NCBI GenBank assembly: GCA_003952965.2
Contig: CM025851.1
Span: forward strand, 14,992,099-15,056,098
Length of the DNA stretch: 64,000 nt
Direction of reading: 5' to 3'
DNA from: Morella rubra
Taxonomy: Eukaryota > Streptophyta > Magnoliopsida > Fagales > Myricaceae
Each line of letters opens with the position of its first letter. Within the stretch, counting starts at the first letter, position 1. Of the stretch, positions 11,079 to 24,088 are shown one piece after another. The translations under genes and the position numbers were made by a program. The notes under the pieces were generated by a model that was given only the letters and a program-made list of their open reading frames with translations, made no database searches and was not told the origin of the DNA.

Positions 11079-14000
11079 ATGGCAGACGCGGTGAATCCTT
11101 CTCCGATCGTAATTACTCATACAACCGAAACCACTGCTGAATCAGATCCACGAAGCCCTTACTATCTACATTCAGGCGATCATCCTGGATTGCTACTCGC
11201 TTCACAGCCTCTTACGAACAGTAATTACCACTCATGGTCCAGATCTATGTTTCTTGCTTTAAAAGTAAAAAACAAGCTAGGTTTCATTAATGGATCTTTG
11301 AAGCAACCTGATGAATGGACAATTTGTTCATACCTTGGAGTCGTTGTGATACAATGATTTTGACATGGATTCTTAATACCTTATCCAAAGATATTGCACT
11401 AGTGTCATTTATATGAACTCTGCACATGACATTTGGAAAGAACTCCATGAACGTTTTTCACAGAGTGATGGACCTCTGATTTTTCGACTCCAAACATCTA
11501 TTGCTGATTTGAAACAGGATCAATTAGATGTGACTAGCTATTACACTAAGCTGAAGATCTATTGGGAGGAATTACTGAATTATCAACCCTTGCCTACTGT
11601 AAATGTTCCAGTATCACATCCTTTATTGGATATTATCAAAAGAACTGCACTATGAAGTTTCTGATGGGGCTCAATTCCAATTATGCTGCTATATGAGGAC
11701 AGATTCTTATGATGGATCCATTACCAGCAATAAACAAAGTTTTTTCTCTAGTTCTACAAGAGGAAAGGCAGCGTGGTTTATCTGATGCACGTCCAGCTGT
11801 GGAATCAGTTGCTTTGGTTGCCAAATTAGAATATCAAACTAAGAAATCTTGGCTCTATGCAGTCATTGTGGTATCCTTGGACATACAACAGAAAAATGTT
11901 ATAAATTGCATGGTTACCCTTCGGGTTTCAAGTTCCGAGACAAGCCAAAACCTGCTGTTCAAGCTCACATGGTGCAGACTTCAGAGCTTCGTTCTAGTCC
12001 ATCTACAACTCTTCCTTTCACTCATGAGCAGTGCACTCAACTGCTAGCACTTCTACAGCCATCTGCATCATCTGTTAACATGGCTTTGTCTCCAAATTTT
12101 TAAGGTGATTTCAAGTGCTTATCTAGTTTCAATATTACTGCTCCTGCTGTTGAATCTTGGATTATCGATTCTGGTGCAAGTGATCATATGGTGTGCTCCG
12201 TGAAGTATTTTACACGTATTACACATTGCATTCATAGTTCAGTCAAGCTGCCTAATGGTGAATGTGTTCCTGTGACACATATTGGAGAAGTACAACTATC
12301 GGCAAGCATACTCTTGACTAATGTGCTGTGTATTCCATCATTTTCCTTTAATTTGCTTTCAGTTAGCAAATTATCCAGCCATCATCACTGCTGTGTTATC
12401 TTTCTTGCTAACCATGTTTTCTACAGGACCTAATCACGAGGAAGACGATTGGGATGGGTGAGCTTAGAGGTGGTTTATACTACCTTTCACCTGCTGCTTT
12501 CCCTTCTGTCAATTCTCCTTCTGTTCATCATTGTTTCAATGCTGCCAACACAAACATCAATCTATGGCATCTTAGATTAGGACATCCTTCAATAAGTCGC
12601 ATGTCTTCTCTTAGATCTTACATTGCTGAAATTTCTGTTGATAAATTTTAACCTTGTATTACCTGTCCTCTTGCTAAACAAAAGAGGCTTCCTTTCCCTC
12701 ATAGTATCAATAAAACTGAACTACCTTTTTAGCTTATCCATGCTGATATTTGGGGTCCTATGGCTGATTGTTCTTTGGATGGTTTCAAATATTTTTTATC
12801 CATTGTGGATGACTTTACTCGTTCAACTTGGGTATATTTGATGAAATCAAAATCTGAAGTTCGTCCTCTTTTACAGTCATTCTTTCTCACTGTTGACACC
12901 CAATATTTAACCAAAATCAAAGCCATTCGGACTGATAATGGTCCTGAATTCTTCATGAAAGAATTCTATGCTTCTAGAGGTGTTGTTCATCAACATAGTT
13001 GTATTGAAACTCCACAACAAAACTCTATTGTAGAGCGTAAACATCAACATATATTGAATGTGGCACGATCTCTTATGTTTCAAGCTAATCTTCCTATCCA
13101 TTTTTGGGGAGATAGCATTCTCACTGCTGTTTATCTTATAAATAGACTCTCTACTCCTATTTTAACAACAAAACCCCATTTGAGATGTTGTTTAAAGCTG
13201 TCCCTTCTTTTCATCATCTTCGGGTCTTTGGTTCTTTATACTTTGCTTCCACTCTTTCTCATAATCGAACCAAATTCTCTCCTAGAGCTCGTAGATGCAT
13301 TTTGTTGGTTACCCTTTTGGAGTTAAAGGGTACAAATTGTTTGATTTAGACTCTCGGGTGTGTTTCATTTCTCGAGATGTTCAATTTCATAAAAGACTTT
13401 TCCTTATCAGCATACTTCTTTCAAGCAATATTTTACTCATTTGTTTGAAAATCCTTCTCTTCTTGAAACAGATATTTCACCTTTAGTCTTCCTCAAATTC
13501 CCACTTCTATTTCTTTATCTGATCCATTTATCCTTACTTCACCTCTTCTTGATTCTGTTAATGAATTTCTTCCTTTGCCATCCACTTCTTTACCTGATTC
13601 CTCTCATACTTAGACCCTCCTTTGTCTCTTCTATTCCTCTTCGTAAGTCTACTTGACTTAAGAAGCCTCCCTCTTAGATACATATCACTGTCAACAGGCC
13701 ACTTCTCTCACTATATCTCAATCGGCTTCTCCTGATGGTCCTCCTAAGCATGGTCAACCGCATCCTATTTCAGCCTCTCTTTCTTATAGCCGCTTGTCTT
13801 CTGGACACAAAGCTTTTGCTTTGTCTATTTCTTCTCATTTTGAACCTCAGACATACTCACAAGAAGTTCAGTATCCTCAATGGAGAGAGGCTATGGCAGC
13901 TAAATTCATGCCTTTGAAGAAAACAAGACTTGGGACATCACTCCTTTACCGATTGGTAAACATCTATTGGATGTAAGTGGATCTATAAGGTGAATATAGG

Positions 14001-14680
14001 TCTGATGGGAGTGTTGAGCGTTATAAAGCTCGTCTTGTGGCAAAGGGTATACTCAGCAAGAGGGGTTTGATTTCTATGAGACTTTTAGTCCCGTTGCTAA
14101 ATTGACTATCGTACGCCTTCTTCTCTCTATAACTGCTGTCAAACACTGGTCATTACATCAATTAGATGTAATAATGCCTTTTTGAATGGAGACTTAGATG
14201 AGGAAGTTCATGTCCTTACCTTTCGGTTTTGACAGCAAGGGGGAAAATATGGTGTTTAAAGAAGTCTTTGTATGGTTAAAACAAGCTTCTTCAATGGTTT
14301 GCAAAGTTTTCCTCTACCTTGGTTGCCTCGGGTTTTATTCAATCACATGCTGATTATTCTTTGTTACATGCAAGAAAGGTACTTCTTTCATTGCCTACTA
14401 GTCTATGTAGATGACATTCTCATAGCTGATGATCATGCTGTGGAAGATTTGAAACTAAACCAAATTCAAGCTCAAAGACCTTGGGCATTAAAATATTTCT
14501 TAGGCTTGGAAGCTGGAGGTCATCTAGAGGCATACGTGTCAAAAGTATGCTCTAGAGATTGTTTCAGATTGTGGTTTGTTGGGCAGTAAACCTTAAATTT
14601 CCTATGGAGCACACTTGAAGTTGTCATCCAAGTCAATATAGGAGATTGATAGGAAGATTGATCTATTTGACTATTCAGGT
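11079..14680 (+). pseudogene. Copia gag-pol, copy 1 (dead, 3' truncated)
   Basis: The polyprotein starts at ATG 11079 (MADAVNPSPIV). The gag domain occupies about 11079-11800. A CCHC zinc knuckle (CSHCGILGHTTEKC) lies near 11850-11900 and the protease motif DSGAS near 12170. The integrase has its HHCC part at about 12570-12690 and the DDE core at 12745-13160 ([13 protein letters not shown]). Reverse transcriptase runs from about 13870, with YVDD at 14404-14415. Stops interrupt the frame at 12101, 12649, 12730 and 13654, all shared with copy 2. From about 13.4 kb on, many additional 1-10 base deletions appear. Homology stops near 14680, within RNase H; about 680 bases present in copy 2 are missing, including the first ~37 bases of the middle LTR. 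Confidence 0.85.
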
Positions 14681-14685
14681 CTCCT

Positions 14686-14809
14686 GTTACATCACGTTAG
14701 TTAGTTTCATTAACTAGCTTTTCTTTACTTCTTTCACTCTGTATATAAACAGAGTTATGTAACAGAGCGAATACAATTACACATTTCTATTCATTCTCTT
14801 TTCTTCATA
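14686..14809 (+). repeat. Truncated middle LTR
   Basis: From GTTACATCACGTTAG to CTTCATA this matches the outer LTRs but lacks their first ~37 bases and has internal deletions (for example the loss of GAGTTAG and of AGTTTACG-like bases). It serves as the 3' LTR of copy 1 and the 5' LTR of copy 2. Confidence 0.75.
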
Positions 14810-14883
14810 TGGTATCCTACTTTCTCTTCTCTCTAAAATTTTAGTTCAACCTGCTTTCTTTCCCGTGAGTCAAGTTCTTGACC

Positions 14884-17800
14884 ATGGCAGACGCGGTGAA
14901 TCCTTCTCCGATCGTAATTACTCATACAACCGAAACCACTGCTGAATCAGATCCACGAAGCCCTTACTATCTACATTCAGGCGATCATCCTGGATTGCTA
15001 CTCGCTTCACAACCTCTTACGAACAGTAATTACCACTCCTGGTCCAGATCTATGTTTCTTGCTTTAAAAGTAAAAAACAAGCTAGGTTTCATTAATGGAT
15101 CTTTGAAGCAACCTGATGAATCGGACAATTTGTTCATACCTTGGAGTCGTTGTGATACAATGATTTTGACATGGATTCTTAATACCTTATCCAAAGATAT
15201 TGCCTAGTGTCATTTATATGAACTCTGCACATGACATTTGGAAAGAACTCCATGAACGTTTTTCACAGAGTGATGGACCTCTGATTTTTCGACTCCAAAC
15301 ATCTATTGCTGATTTGAAACAGATCAATTAGATGTGACTAGCTATTACACTAACTGAAGATCTATTGGGAGGAATTACTGAATTATCAACCCTTGCCTGA
15401 CTGTAAATGTTCCAGTATCACATCCTTTATTGGATATTATCAAAAGAACTGCACTATGAAGTTTCTGATGGGGCTCAATTCCAATTATGCTGCTATACGA
15501 GGACAGATTCTTATGATGGATCCATTACCAGCAATAAACAAAGTTTTTTCTCTAGTTCTACAAGAGGAAAGGCAGCGTGGTTTATCTGATGCACGTCCAG
15601 CTGTGGAATCAGTTGCTTTGGTTGCCAAATTAGAATATCAAACTAAGAAATCTCGGCCTCTATGCAGTCATTGTGGTATCCTTGGACATACAGCAGAAAA
15701 ATGTTATAAATTGCATGGTTACCCTCGGGTTTCAAGTTCCGAGACAAGCCAAAACCTGCTGTTCAAGCTCACATGGTGCAGACTTCAGAGCTTCGTTCTA
15801 GTCCATCTACAACTCTTCCTTTCACTCATGAGCAGTGCACTCAACTGCTAGCACTTCTACAGCCATCTGCATCATCTGTTAATATGGCTTTGTCTCCAAA
15901 TTTTTAAGGTGATTTCAAGTGCTTATCTAGTTTCAATATTACTGCTCCTGCTGTTGAATCTTGGATTATCGATTCTGGTGCAAGTGATCATATGGTGTGC
16001 TCCGTGAGGTATTTTACACGTATTACACATTGCATTCAGAGTTCAGTCAAGCTGCCTAATGGTGAATGTGTTCCTGTGACACATATTGGAGAAGTACAAC
16101 TATCGGCAAGCATACTCTTGACTAATGTGCTGTGTATTCCATCATTTTCCTTTAATTTGCTTTCAGTTAGCAAATTATCCAGCCATCATCACTGCTGTGT
16201 TATCTTTCTTGCTAACCATGTTTTCTACAGGACCTAATCACGAGGAAGACGATTGGGATGGGTGAGCTTAGAGATGGTTTATACTACATTTCACCTGCTG
16301 CTTTCCCTTCTGTCAATTCTCCTTCTCTTCATCATTGTTTCAATGCTGTCAACACAAACATCAATCTATGGCATCTTAGATTAGGACATCCTTCAATAAG
16401 TCGCATGTCTTCTCTTAGATCTTACATTGCTGAAATTTCTGTTGATAAATTTTAACCTTGTATTACCTGTCCTCTTGCTAAACAAAAGAGGCTTCCTTTC
16501 CCTCATAGTATCAATAAAACTGAACTACCTTTTTAGCTTATCATGCTGATATTTGGGGTCCTATGGCTGATTGTTCTTTGGATGGTTTCAAATATTTTTT
16601 ATCCATTGTGGATGACTTTACTCGTTCAACTTGGGTATATTTGATGAAATCAAAATCTGAAGTTCGTCCTCTTTTACAGTCATTCTTTCTCACTGTTGAC
16701 ACCCAATATTTAGCCAAAATCAAAGCCATTCGGACTGATAATGGTCCTGAATTCTTCATGAAAGAATTCTATGCTTCTCGAGGAGTTGTTCATCAACATA
16801 GTTGTGTTGAAACTCCACAACAAAACTCTATTGTAGAGCGTAAACATCAACATATATTGAATGTGGCACGATCTCTTATGTTTCAAGCTAATCTTCCTAT
16901 CCATTTTTGGGGAGATAGCATTCTCACTGCTGTTTATCTTATAAATAGACTCTCTACTCCTATTTTAACAACAAAACCCCATTTGAGATGTTGTTTAAAG
17001 CTGTCCCTTCTTTTCATCATCTTCGGGTCTTTGGTTCTTTATGCTTTGCTTCCACTCTTTCTCATAATCGAACCAAATTCTCTCCTAGAGCTCGTAGATG
17101 CATTTTGTTGGTTACCCTTTTGGAGTTAAAGGGTACAAATTGTTTGATTTAGACTCTCGGGTGTGTTTCATTTCTCGAGATGTTCAATTTCATAAAAAGA
17201 CTTTTCCTTATCAGCATACTTCTTTCAAGCAATATTTTACTCATTTGTTTGAAAATCCTTCTCTTCTTGAAACAGATATTTCACCTTTAGTCTTTCCTCA
17301 AATTCCCACTTCTATTTCTTTATCTGATCCATTTATCCTTACTTCACCTCTTCTTGATTCTGTTAATGAATTTCTTCCTTTGCCATCCACTTCTTTACCT
17401 GATTCCTCTCATACTTCAGACCCTCCTCCAGTTGTCTCTTCTATTCCTCTTCGTAAGTCTACTTGACTTAAGAAGCCTCCCTCTTATTTGGATACATATC
17501 ACTGTCAACAGGCCACTTCTCTCACTATATCTCAATCGGCTTCTCCTGATGGTCCTCCTGCGCATGGTCAACCGCATCCTATTTCAGCCTCTCTTTCTTA
17601 TAGCCGCTTGTCTTCTGGACACAAAGCTTTTGCTTTGTCTATTTCTTCTCATTTTGAACCTCAGACATACTCACAAGAAGTTCAGTATCCTCAATGGAGA
17701 GAGGCTATGGCAGCTAAAATTCATGCCTTTGAAGAAAACAAGACTTGGGACATCACTCCTTTACCGATTGGTAAACATCGTATTGGATGTAAGTGGATCT

Positions 17801-19193
17801 ATAAGGTGAAGTATAGGTCTGATGGGAGTGTTGAGCGTTATAAAGCTCGTCTTGTGGCAAAAGGGTATACTCAGCAAGAGGGGTTTGATTTCTATGAGAC
17901 TTTTAGTCCCGTTGCTAAATTGACTATCGTACGCCTTCTTCCCTCTATAACTGCTGTCAAACACTGGTCATTACATCAATTAGATGTCAATAATGCCTTT
18001 TTGAATGGAGACTTAGATGAGGAAGTGTTCATGTCCTTACCTTTCGGTTTTGACAGCAAGGGGGAAAATATGGTGTGCAAGTTAAAGAAGTCTTTGTATG
18101 GTTTAAAACAAGCTTCTCGTCAATGGTTTGCAAAGTTTTCCTCTACCTTGGTTGCCTCGGGTTTTATTCAATCACATGCTGATTATTCTTTGTTTACATG
18201 CAAGAAAGGTACTTCTTTCATTGCCTCACTAGTCTATGTAGATGACATTCTCATAGCTAATAGTGATGATCATGCTGTGGAAGATTTGAAATTGTTCCTA
18301 AACAGAAAATTCAAGCTCAAAGACCTTGGGGCATTAAAATATTTCTTAGGCTTGGAAGCTGCGAGGTCATCTAGAGGCATACACTTATGTCAACGCAAGT
18401 ATGCTCTAGAGATTGTTTCCGATTGTGGTTTATTGGGCAGTAAACCTTCGAAGTTTCCTATGGAGCAGCACTTGAAGTTGTCAAAAGATGATGAGGTTAA
18501 TGTTGCTGATCCAAGTCAATATAGGAGATTGATAGGAAGATTGATCTATTTGACCATTACGAGGCCTGATATAGCCTACTCAGTACAGAGGCTAAGTCAG
18601 TTCATGAATTCTCCTAAACAACCCCACTTGGATGCAGCTTATAGAGTGGTTCAATACATCAAGGGCAGTGTTGGTTTAGGTTTGTTTTTCTCTGCAGCCT
18701 CAAACAAACTTCACCTAAAGGCCTTTATGGATTATGATTATGCTGGTTGTCCAGATACAAGAAGGTCTATTACTGATTTTTCTATCTTCTTAGGAGATAA
18801 TCTGATTTCATGGAGATCAAAGAAGTAACAGGTTGTATCTCGGTCTTCTGCAGAAGCCGAGTATAGAGCAATGGCATCAGCAGTGTATGAACTCACTTGG
18901 TTACAAAATCTCTTGACAGATTTTGATGTAGATCACCCCCAAGCAGCTCTCATGTTCTGTGATAATCAAGCTGCAATACATATCTCCTTTAATCCCGTTT
19001 TCCATGAAAGAACAAAGCATATAGAGGTGGATTGTCACACAATACAAGAGAAGATACAAGCTGGTTTCATTCGAGTGTTGCATGTTAATACTAAACATCA
19101 GATTGCTGAAGTTCTTACTAAAGCTTTGGGGTTAGCTCAATTCAATCATTGGATTGGCAAGATGCGTTTAATCAATATATATCATCCATCTTG
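14884..19193 (+). pseudogene. Copia gag-pol, copy 2 (dead, nearly full length)
   Basis: Starting at ATG 14884, the domains are gag (about 14884-15600), zinc knuckle CSHCGILGHTAEKC (near 15660-15705), protease DSGAS (near 15970), integrase HHCC (about 16370-16490) and DDE core (16545-16960), reverse transcriptase (about 17690-18270, YVDD at 18235-18246), and RNase H (about 18700-19150, with SSAEAEYRA and DNQAA). The longest open piece, 17488-18828, has 446 codons. Stops at 15905, 16453, 16534 and 17464 correspond to those of copy 1, and another TAA interrupts RNase H at 18826. Most look like glutamine or arginine codons changed by C-to-T. No complete polyprotein can be made. A polypurine tract (TTGAGGAGGAA) follows the stop. 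Confidence 0.85.
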
Positions 19194-19201
19194 AGGAGGA
19201 A

Positions 19202-19375
19202 TATTAGCTGACAGCTTTAGTTAAGCTAAAGTTAACTTAGTTACATCACGTTAGGAGTTAGTTTCATTAACTAGCTTTTCTTTACTTCTTTCACTTTGTA
19301 TATAAACAGAGTTATGTAACAGAGCAGTTTACGGAAATACAATTACACATTTCTATTCATTCTCTTTTCTTCATA
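19202..19375 (+). repeat. 3' LTR of the copia element
   Basis: TATTAGCTGACAGC to CTTCATA, preceded by a polypurine tract and followed by the TCCAG target repeat. Its first dinucleotide is TA instead of TG. It is close to the 5' LTR, with a few substitutions and small indels. Confidence 0.8.
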
Positions 19376-19499
19376 TCCAGCTACTGCGGGGCACTAGGGG
19401 ACTATAGAATTAGTCAAGAAGAAATTTTCCATGGAACTTGTTGATCTGTATGTGCAAGTTACAGGACAGTAACTTGCACATAACGTGCGAAACTTGTGC

Positions 19500-19750
19500 T
19501 ACTCTTGTTTTTGCTTTTCTAGCCCTTTTTTATTTGGGGTTCCTGATCTAGTCTTTGGAATCTTCATGGGAAGTTTCCCTTTTCCACAAACAGTCTGTCG
19601 CTCCAAGAAGAGGCTTCCTCCAGCAAAACTTCTAAAAAGGGTATAGATATACGCCCGAGTATCCGGAAATCCAATCCGATAACTACACTTACACTTTATA
19701 AATTTCCTTTGGACTCGTAAGGAATATTCGAAGTCCCGATCCAAAGGAGT
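19500..19750. repeat. Dispersed block, matches 45484-45722
   Basis: Long shared stretches (CTTCATGGGAAGTTTCCC, GGCTTCCTCCA, ACGCCCGAGTATCCGGAAAT, CGTAAGGAATATTCGAAGTC) align this with 45484-45722 in the same orientation. No coding capacity is evident. Confidence 0.7.
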
Positions 19751-21060
19751 CATGAGTTCTATCCATACTTATTGGGTACTTATATTACAATATATCTATT
19801 CCATCTAAAAATAGTATTCTCATGTATTGTGCCCTCATGATTGTGACTTCATTTATGTCATTTTAAAGTGGATGTATTTTTTTTTTCCAGGCAACTAAAA
19901 TATTATATTAATATTTGAGAATAACAAAGTCAGAACACAAAATAGGCTAGAAGGCCAGCGGAAAAAAACTAACAGATCTAAAGACACTATAATATGCAAG
20001 ATCCAAAGATTTAGTTGCCAATCCGGACGCGAGTACCAGAACCACCAATAGCCACAAGGGTCGTAATACAAACACCAAGACCACAAACCAACCACAAGGG
20101 CTGAGACATAATACAATTTGACCGCAAGGGTCGGGACGTAAGATAAATTGGCTGCAAGGACCAGCATACAATAAAAAAACAAAACTGACCATGAGAGCCA
20201 GTACACAGTACAAACACAAACCGGCCACAAGGACTAGGACAAACACGACCACCACTCAAGGAGATGACGGCTTTCACTGGAGGAAGGACAATTGAAGCAG
20301 CAATTCGACTCCTTTGGGATAATCTTCATGCAATGACTAGCTGCACAAGGGGGAGAGGAAAAGGGACAGCTTTGGGCAGCACAAAACAACGGCGTCTAGG
20401 AGACCCACTGGAGAAAAACGACCGAAACTTTCCATGAGATGGGAGGAGGCTGCAAGAGTGGCATAAGGGCCGAACGGACTAACTAGGGGAGGCAGGGAGC
20501 AAAAATCCAAGCGCCAACGAGGAGAAGACAGACCGGGGGGGAAGAGGCTATTTGGAGATGCTAAACATAGCTGGGCAGGTCAAATCCTCCCAAAAATCGC
20601 TCAAAATAGCCAAATAGTGGCTGATGTGATCAAACGCGTGAGATTCATGCGCGCACGTAAGAGCTCATGTCCCAACCGGCTACCGCTGCTCTTGGCCAGA
20701 TTTGGAAGCTTGGAGGAGGAGAAGCCTACCATGGAGGCTGTTCACACTGAAGACCACCGGAAAGGCGGTGATCTAACGTCCATTGAATCTAAAAAAAAGG
20801 ACCCAAAAATAGATTGGAAAAGCACTAAAAGGACAAACTCCGACCACTAGAGTCATGGCCGGAGGAGAGGAGAGTGAGGGGAGGACTTGAAGCTCCTCCG
20901 TTGACCGAAGAAAATAAAAGGGGGATTATTTCAGATAAAGGAGATAGGGCTGGGATTCTAGAGAGAAGGGAGAGTCTCTCTCTAGAACTGTTCGAGATCT
21001 TCCTATAATTTTTTATTATAACAGAGGGCTTTCTTATTTGACGCACCAACTAGAATTTCC
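19745..21060 (-). repeat. Retroelement-like block with poly(A) on the minus strand
   Basis: This matches 52491-53800. Read on the minus strand it ends in an A-rich tail at about 19886 after an AT-rich 3' end (AATATTAATATAATATTTTA), as a LINE or processed sequence would. Short open frames in the 3' part are cysteine-rich and probably chance. I see no reverse transcriptase motif, so the class is uncertain; a 5'-truncated LINE 3' region is the best guess. Confidence 0.4.
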
Positions 21061-21715
21061 AAAAAAATGCCTCCTTTTGACTGAAATTGAACATCTGATA
21101 ATTCTCTTTAGGTAAAAGCTTAAAAGAGATTGAAAATTAACCCCCAAATTTATTTGGTGCACTAACTAGAATTCTAAGAAAAAAAACGCCTCCTTTTGAC
21201 CGTAGATATCTGAAAATTAACCCCCAAATTTGACGTGATTTATAATTACTCCTTAGCCATCTTAACAATATTATACGTATTTCTGTTAAGAGTTCAAAAT
21301 AATTATTAGGAAGGGGAATGTTTAAAAGACATTCCAAATGGTTGCATGCCCATGGATCAAAAGCAAATTAATGTACTGTTTTTTTTTTCTAAGCCAAATT
21401 AGAGTAGTACTCAAGTATATACAAATGGTATGCCATTCTGAGACCGACTAGCTAGCAATAATATTCTCATTCTCAAAGAGCCTTTATTGTTCCCACAGGC
21501 CACAATGTGATATTGATATAGTTTATCTTTTCCCTTAACTTCCTCGTGGAATGTGAATGTGTGCGAACGTACAAAATCCAATAAAACATCGGATTGCTTC
21601 TCTGTACTTTCTAATCCATTAGACAAGTAGCGGATATTTGACGACTTTGTGCCCTTCGATCGGCATATGTAATCGGATAACTCAAGTCAAGCACAGCCAA
21701 GGTAGCGACCGACAA
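21030..21715. repeat. Block with internal direct repeat (CACCAACTAGAATTC)
   Basis: A unit starting near GCACCAACTAGAATT and including CGCCTCCTTTTGAC and CTGAAAATTAACCCCCAAAT occurs twice about 115 bases apart. The same doubled structure is seen at 31620-31850 and 53785-54000, so the doubling predates duplication of the larger segment. Confidence 0.6.
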
Positions 21716-21906
21716 TAAAGTTTTATGTTATTGAATACCCATGTTTCGCTTTAGGGTTTTTTTTTTTTAAACAGCCCAGCTTCAACCACGTTGTTTCGTT
21801 GAAGCTCGGCTGTTTTAAATTTTTTCCTTCCCCGAATCTCGATCCTCTCTCTCTTATCTCTCTCTCACACACACTGTTAACTGCCCACCGATACTGCTAT
21901 TACTAG

Positions 21907-22729
21907 CAGTGGCAGATCCAAGATTGAAGTCTTAGGAGGGCGGAGTCATAGAGGAAAAATATTTTGAATGTCAAAAAAAATTTACAACTAAACATCCAAA
22001 ATATCAAAAAATTCAATATTATCTCTAACACATTTTTCACACAAACTCTAATATCTTTTAAAACATATACCATCAAATTATTCTGTAAGTTTATTACTTA
22101 ACAATTATACAGAAAATTATATAAATGTTTACTCTGGATTGAAATTAGCAACTAAAGGAGGGAAAAAAATTGAGATCGAAAGAGATTTGAAGTAAAAAAA
22201 AGATAATGAATTTACATAAACCGAAACAACGTCAAAAGAAAAGAAAGAAAAAAACAAAGTTAAAGTTATCATATGTAAAGCCATAGAAGAAACTTGACGA
22301 ATTAAGTGATTTTTTTTATATTAATTTTTTCAAAGGTGAGGCAAAATCGATATGTTTTTTTTAAAGTGAAATTGAGAGAAATAAATAACAAAATAGAAAC
22401 AAAAACCGGTTTTTAGGTTATAAAATAAATTGCATCTCTTGGTGAAATTTTAATTCTATTAGCATTTGTTGTTATTTAAAAGATACTTTAATTTTTTTTT
22501 ATTTTTTGTTAGTTTGAAGGATATGATTTTTAAAGCATTAAATTTGTCTTATTCAATTTGAGGGAGATATGGGATTTAAATGGGAAAAAAAGGAATATTA
22601 TTTTTGGCCTTGTGAACGAGATTTTTTCAAAATATTTGGAGGGTAAAATGATATTTGAAGGTATAAACTTGGATGAGATAATTTAAAAATATTTTGAAAG
22701 TTGGGGGTGGGGGAGGGGGTCCGCCCTTG
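21907..22729. mobile_element. Non-autonomous hAT-like element
   Basis: The left end is CAGTGGCAGATCC; the right end, reversed, is CAAGGGCGGACCC. The flanking 8-mers are ATTACTAG (21899-21906) and AATACTAG (22730-22737), differing by one base. The uninterrupted site is seen in copy C at about 34862 (CTATTACCAGTCCCAGTAGG). The 823-bp interior is AT-rich without a gene. Related copies start at about 25916 and 54642. Confidence 0.7.
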
Positions 22730-23532
22730 AATACTAGTACCGGTAGGCCCTGGTGTTGGTACCCGTTTAGAAGACACGGACATGAGCGGTGCAGATACCG
22801 ATAGAAGCAGAAACTGTCATCAGTACTACCCAGACACAGCCTTGGCCCACCAAGACGTGGGGGAAGGGGCCCTTCCCCCACTCTGGCAGGGATTTCCTTC
22901 TCCATTCTTTTCTTCTCTTCAAGTTTGTAAGTACTTTATTTTATGTTTAATAATATCCTTACTACAATTAAGTTATTGGTGAAGATTCTTCCTCTTTAAC
23001 TTCGGCAACTACGTCCCTCTCACGCCTAAGTACAGAACATTATTACAAATTAAATTAACAGCATGAAGTCCATAGCATTGGTTAGAAACTAAAATTTAGA
23101 AAGCATGAGTCTGAAAAGCAAATTCATTAAAAATAAAAATATATTATTAACAATTTTTTTCTTTTTCTTTTGGTTTTTCATTGACATTGTGTTTTGAGAA
23201 ATTCAAAACACGTATTAATGAATGTTTGTAGGCTGTCTTGAGGGGTCCTTTATGTGGGTCATAGTGCCAACATGATCACTACGTACAGGAATAAATAACC
23301 CGAAAGTCGTCGCTAATTGTAATGTCCGACGACCTTTTTATTTTGCAGTTTGCACTTTGTGGAATAAAATAGCGCTACAGGAAGGATACCCGGTCCGTAA
23401 CTAATTATCCGACGACCTTTAGTTGGACTCTTCCCAAAAACATAATAATAATAATTTGGACTCGCATCCGTCCGTCTTCTTGCTTTTCTGGAAGAGTGAC
23501 GCTATATGTAGGGGCCTATGGCGTACGTCTTT

Positions 23533-24088
23533 TGATAGTTTACGCCGAATTAAACTAAAACAGATAATATGTTTTCAACAAAACATCAATCAGGATTATA
23601 ATCGTAATTGTGGATTCAATTACTTGCCTGATACAGAAATTCAGGAATCCACAGACTTCAAGCCGTTTTATGATCCAATATAAAGTTCCAGCAATTCAGA
23701 ACAACAACTTAGATACGTTGCCTCCTAAGAGATTTATGTCACTCTCTCTTTTTAGGGATTTCTCTAATAGGTTTTGATGGCCAACCCTTGAGTATAACAG
23801 TTATATTTATATGCCTTGGGAAACCCTAGAGAGAACATAAGACATAAGATCTTTAGGGATCTCAAATTCCAGCCGTAGGATTAAATTGAAGAACTCTTCT
23901 TCTAATAAAATTAGGACTTCTATTAATTACAATCAAGTCCATAACATATTGTAATTGACCCCTGAAATTTGAGATTATTGCAAATATGCCCTTTTACATA
24001 CAATTAATTACTTCCACCAAACTATATTTTATATGAAATATTAGGACTAGATTAATTATTTGATTATCGAAGGCACATGATTCTAACA
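23533..24088 (-). repeat. Solo LTR in reverse orientation, 5-bp TSD
   Basis: The stretch reads TGATAG...CTAACA, that is TGTTAG...CTATCA on the minus strand, with TCTTT on both sides (23528-23532 and 24089-24093). The corresponding sites in copies C (about 38671) and D (about 58341) run straight from CGTCTT or CATCTT into ATCTAGAA without it. No internal region is present. The 556-bp length suits a copia-type LTR. Confidence 0.75.

Larger units (their letters stand above)
10824..19375 (+). mobile_element. Tandemly duplicated Ty1/copia retrotransposon
   Basis: The order is 5' LTR, internal copy 1 (3' part deleted), truncated middle LTR, internal copy 2, 3' LTR. The whole block is flanked by TCCAG (10819-10823 and 19376-19380), so it entered as one insertion and was duplicated afterwards. 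The domain order (gag, zinc knuckle, protease, integrase, reverse transcriptase, RNase H) is that of Ty1/copia. The two copies share the same nonsense codons, so duplication followed inactivation; unequal recombination between LTRs is the simplest route. The element is dead. Confidence 0.85.

Noticed and set aside
19895-20277. Cysteine-rich minus-strand frames of 88-111 codons, repeated at 52657-53008
   Set aside because: Three overlapping frames are equally open in a low-complexity GTTTGTG-rich repeat. No domain is recognisable, so they look like by-products of composition.
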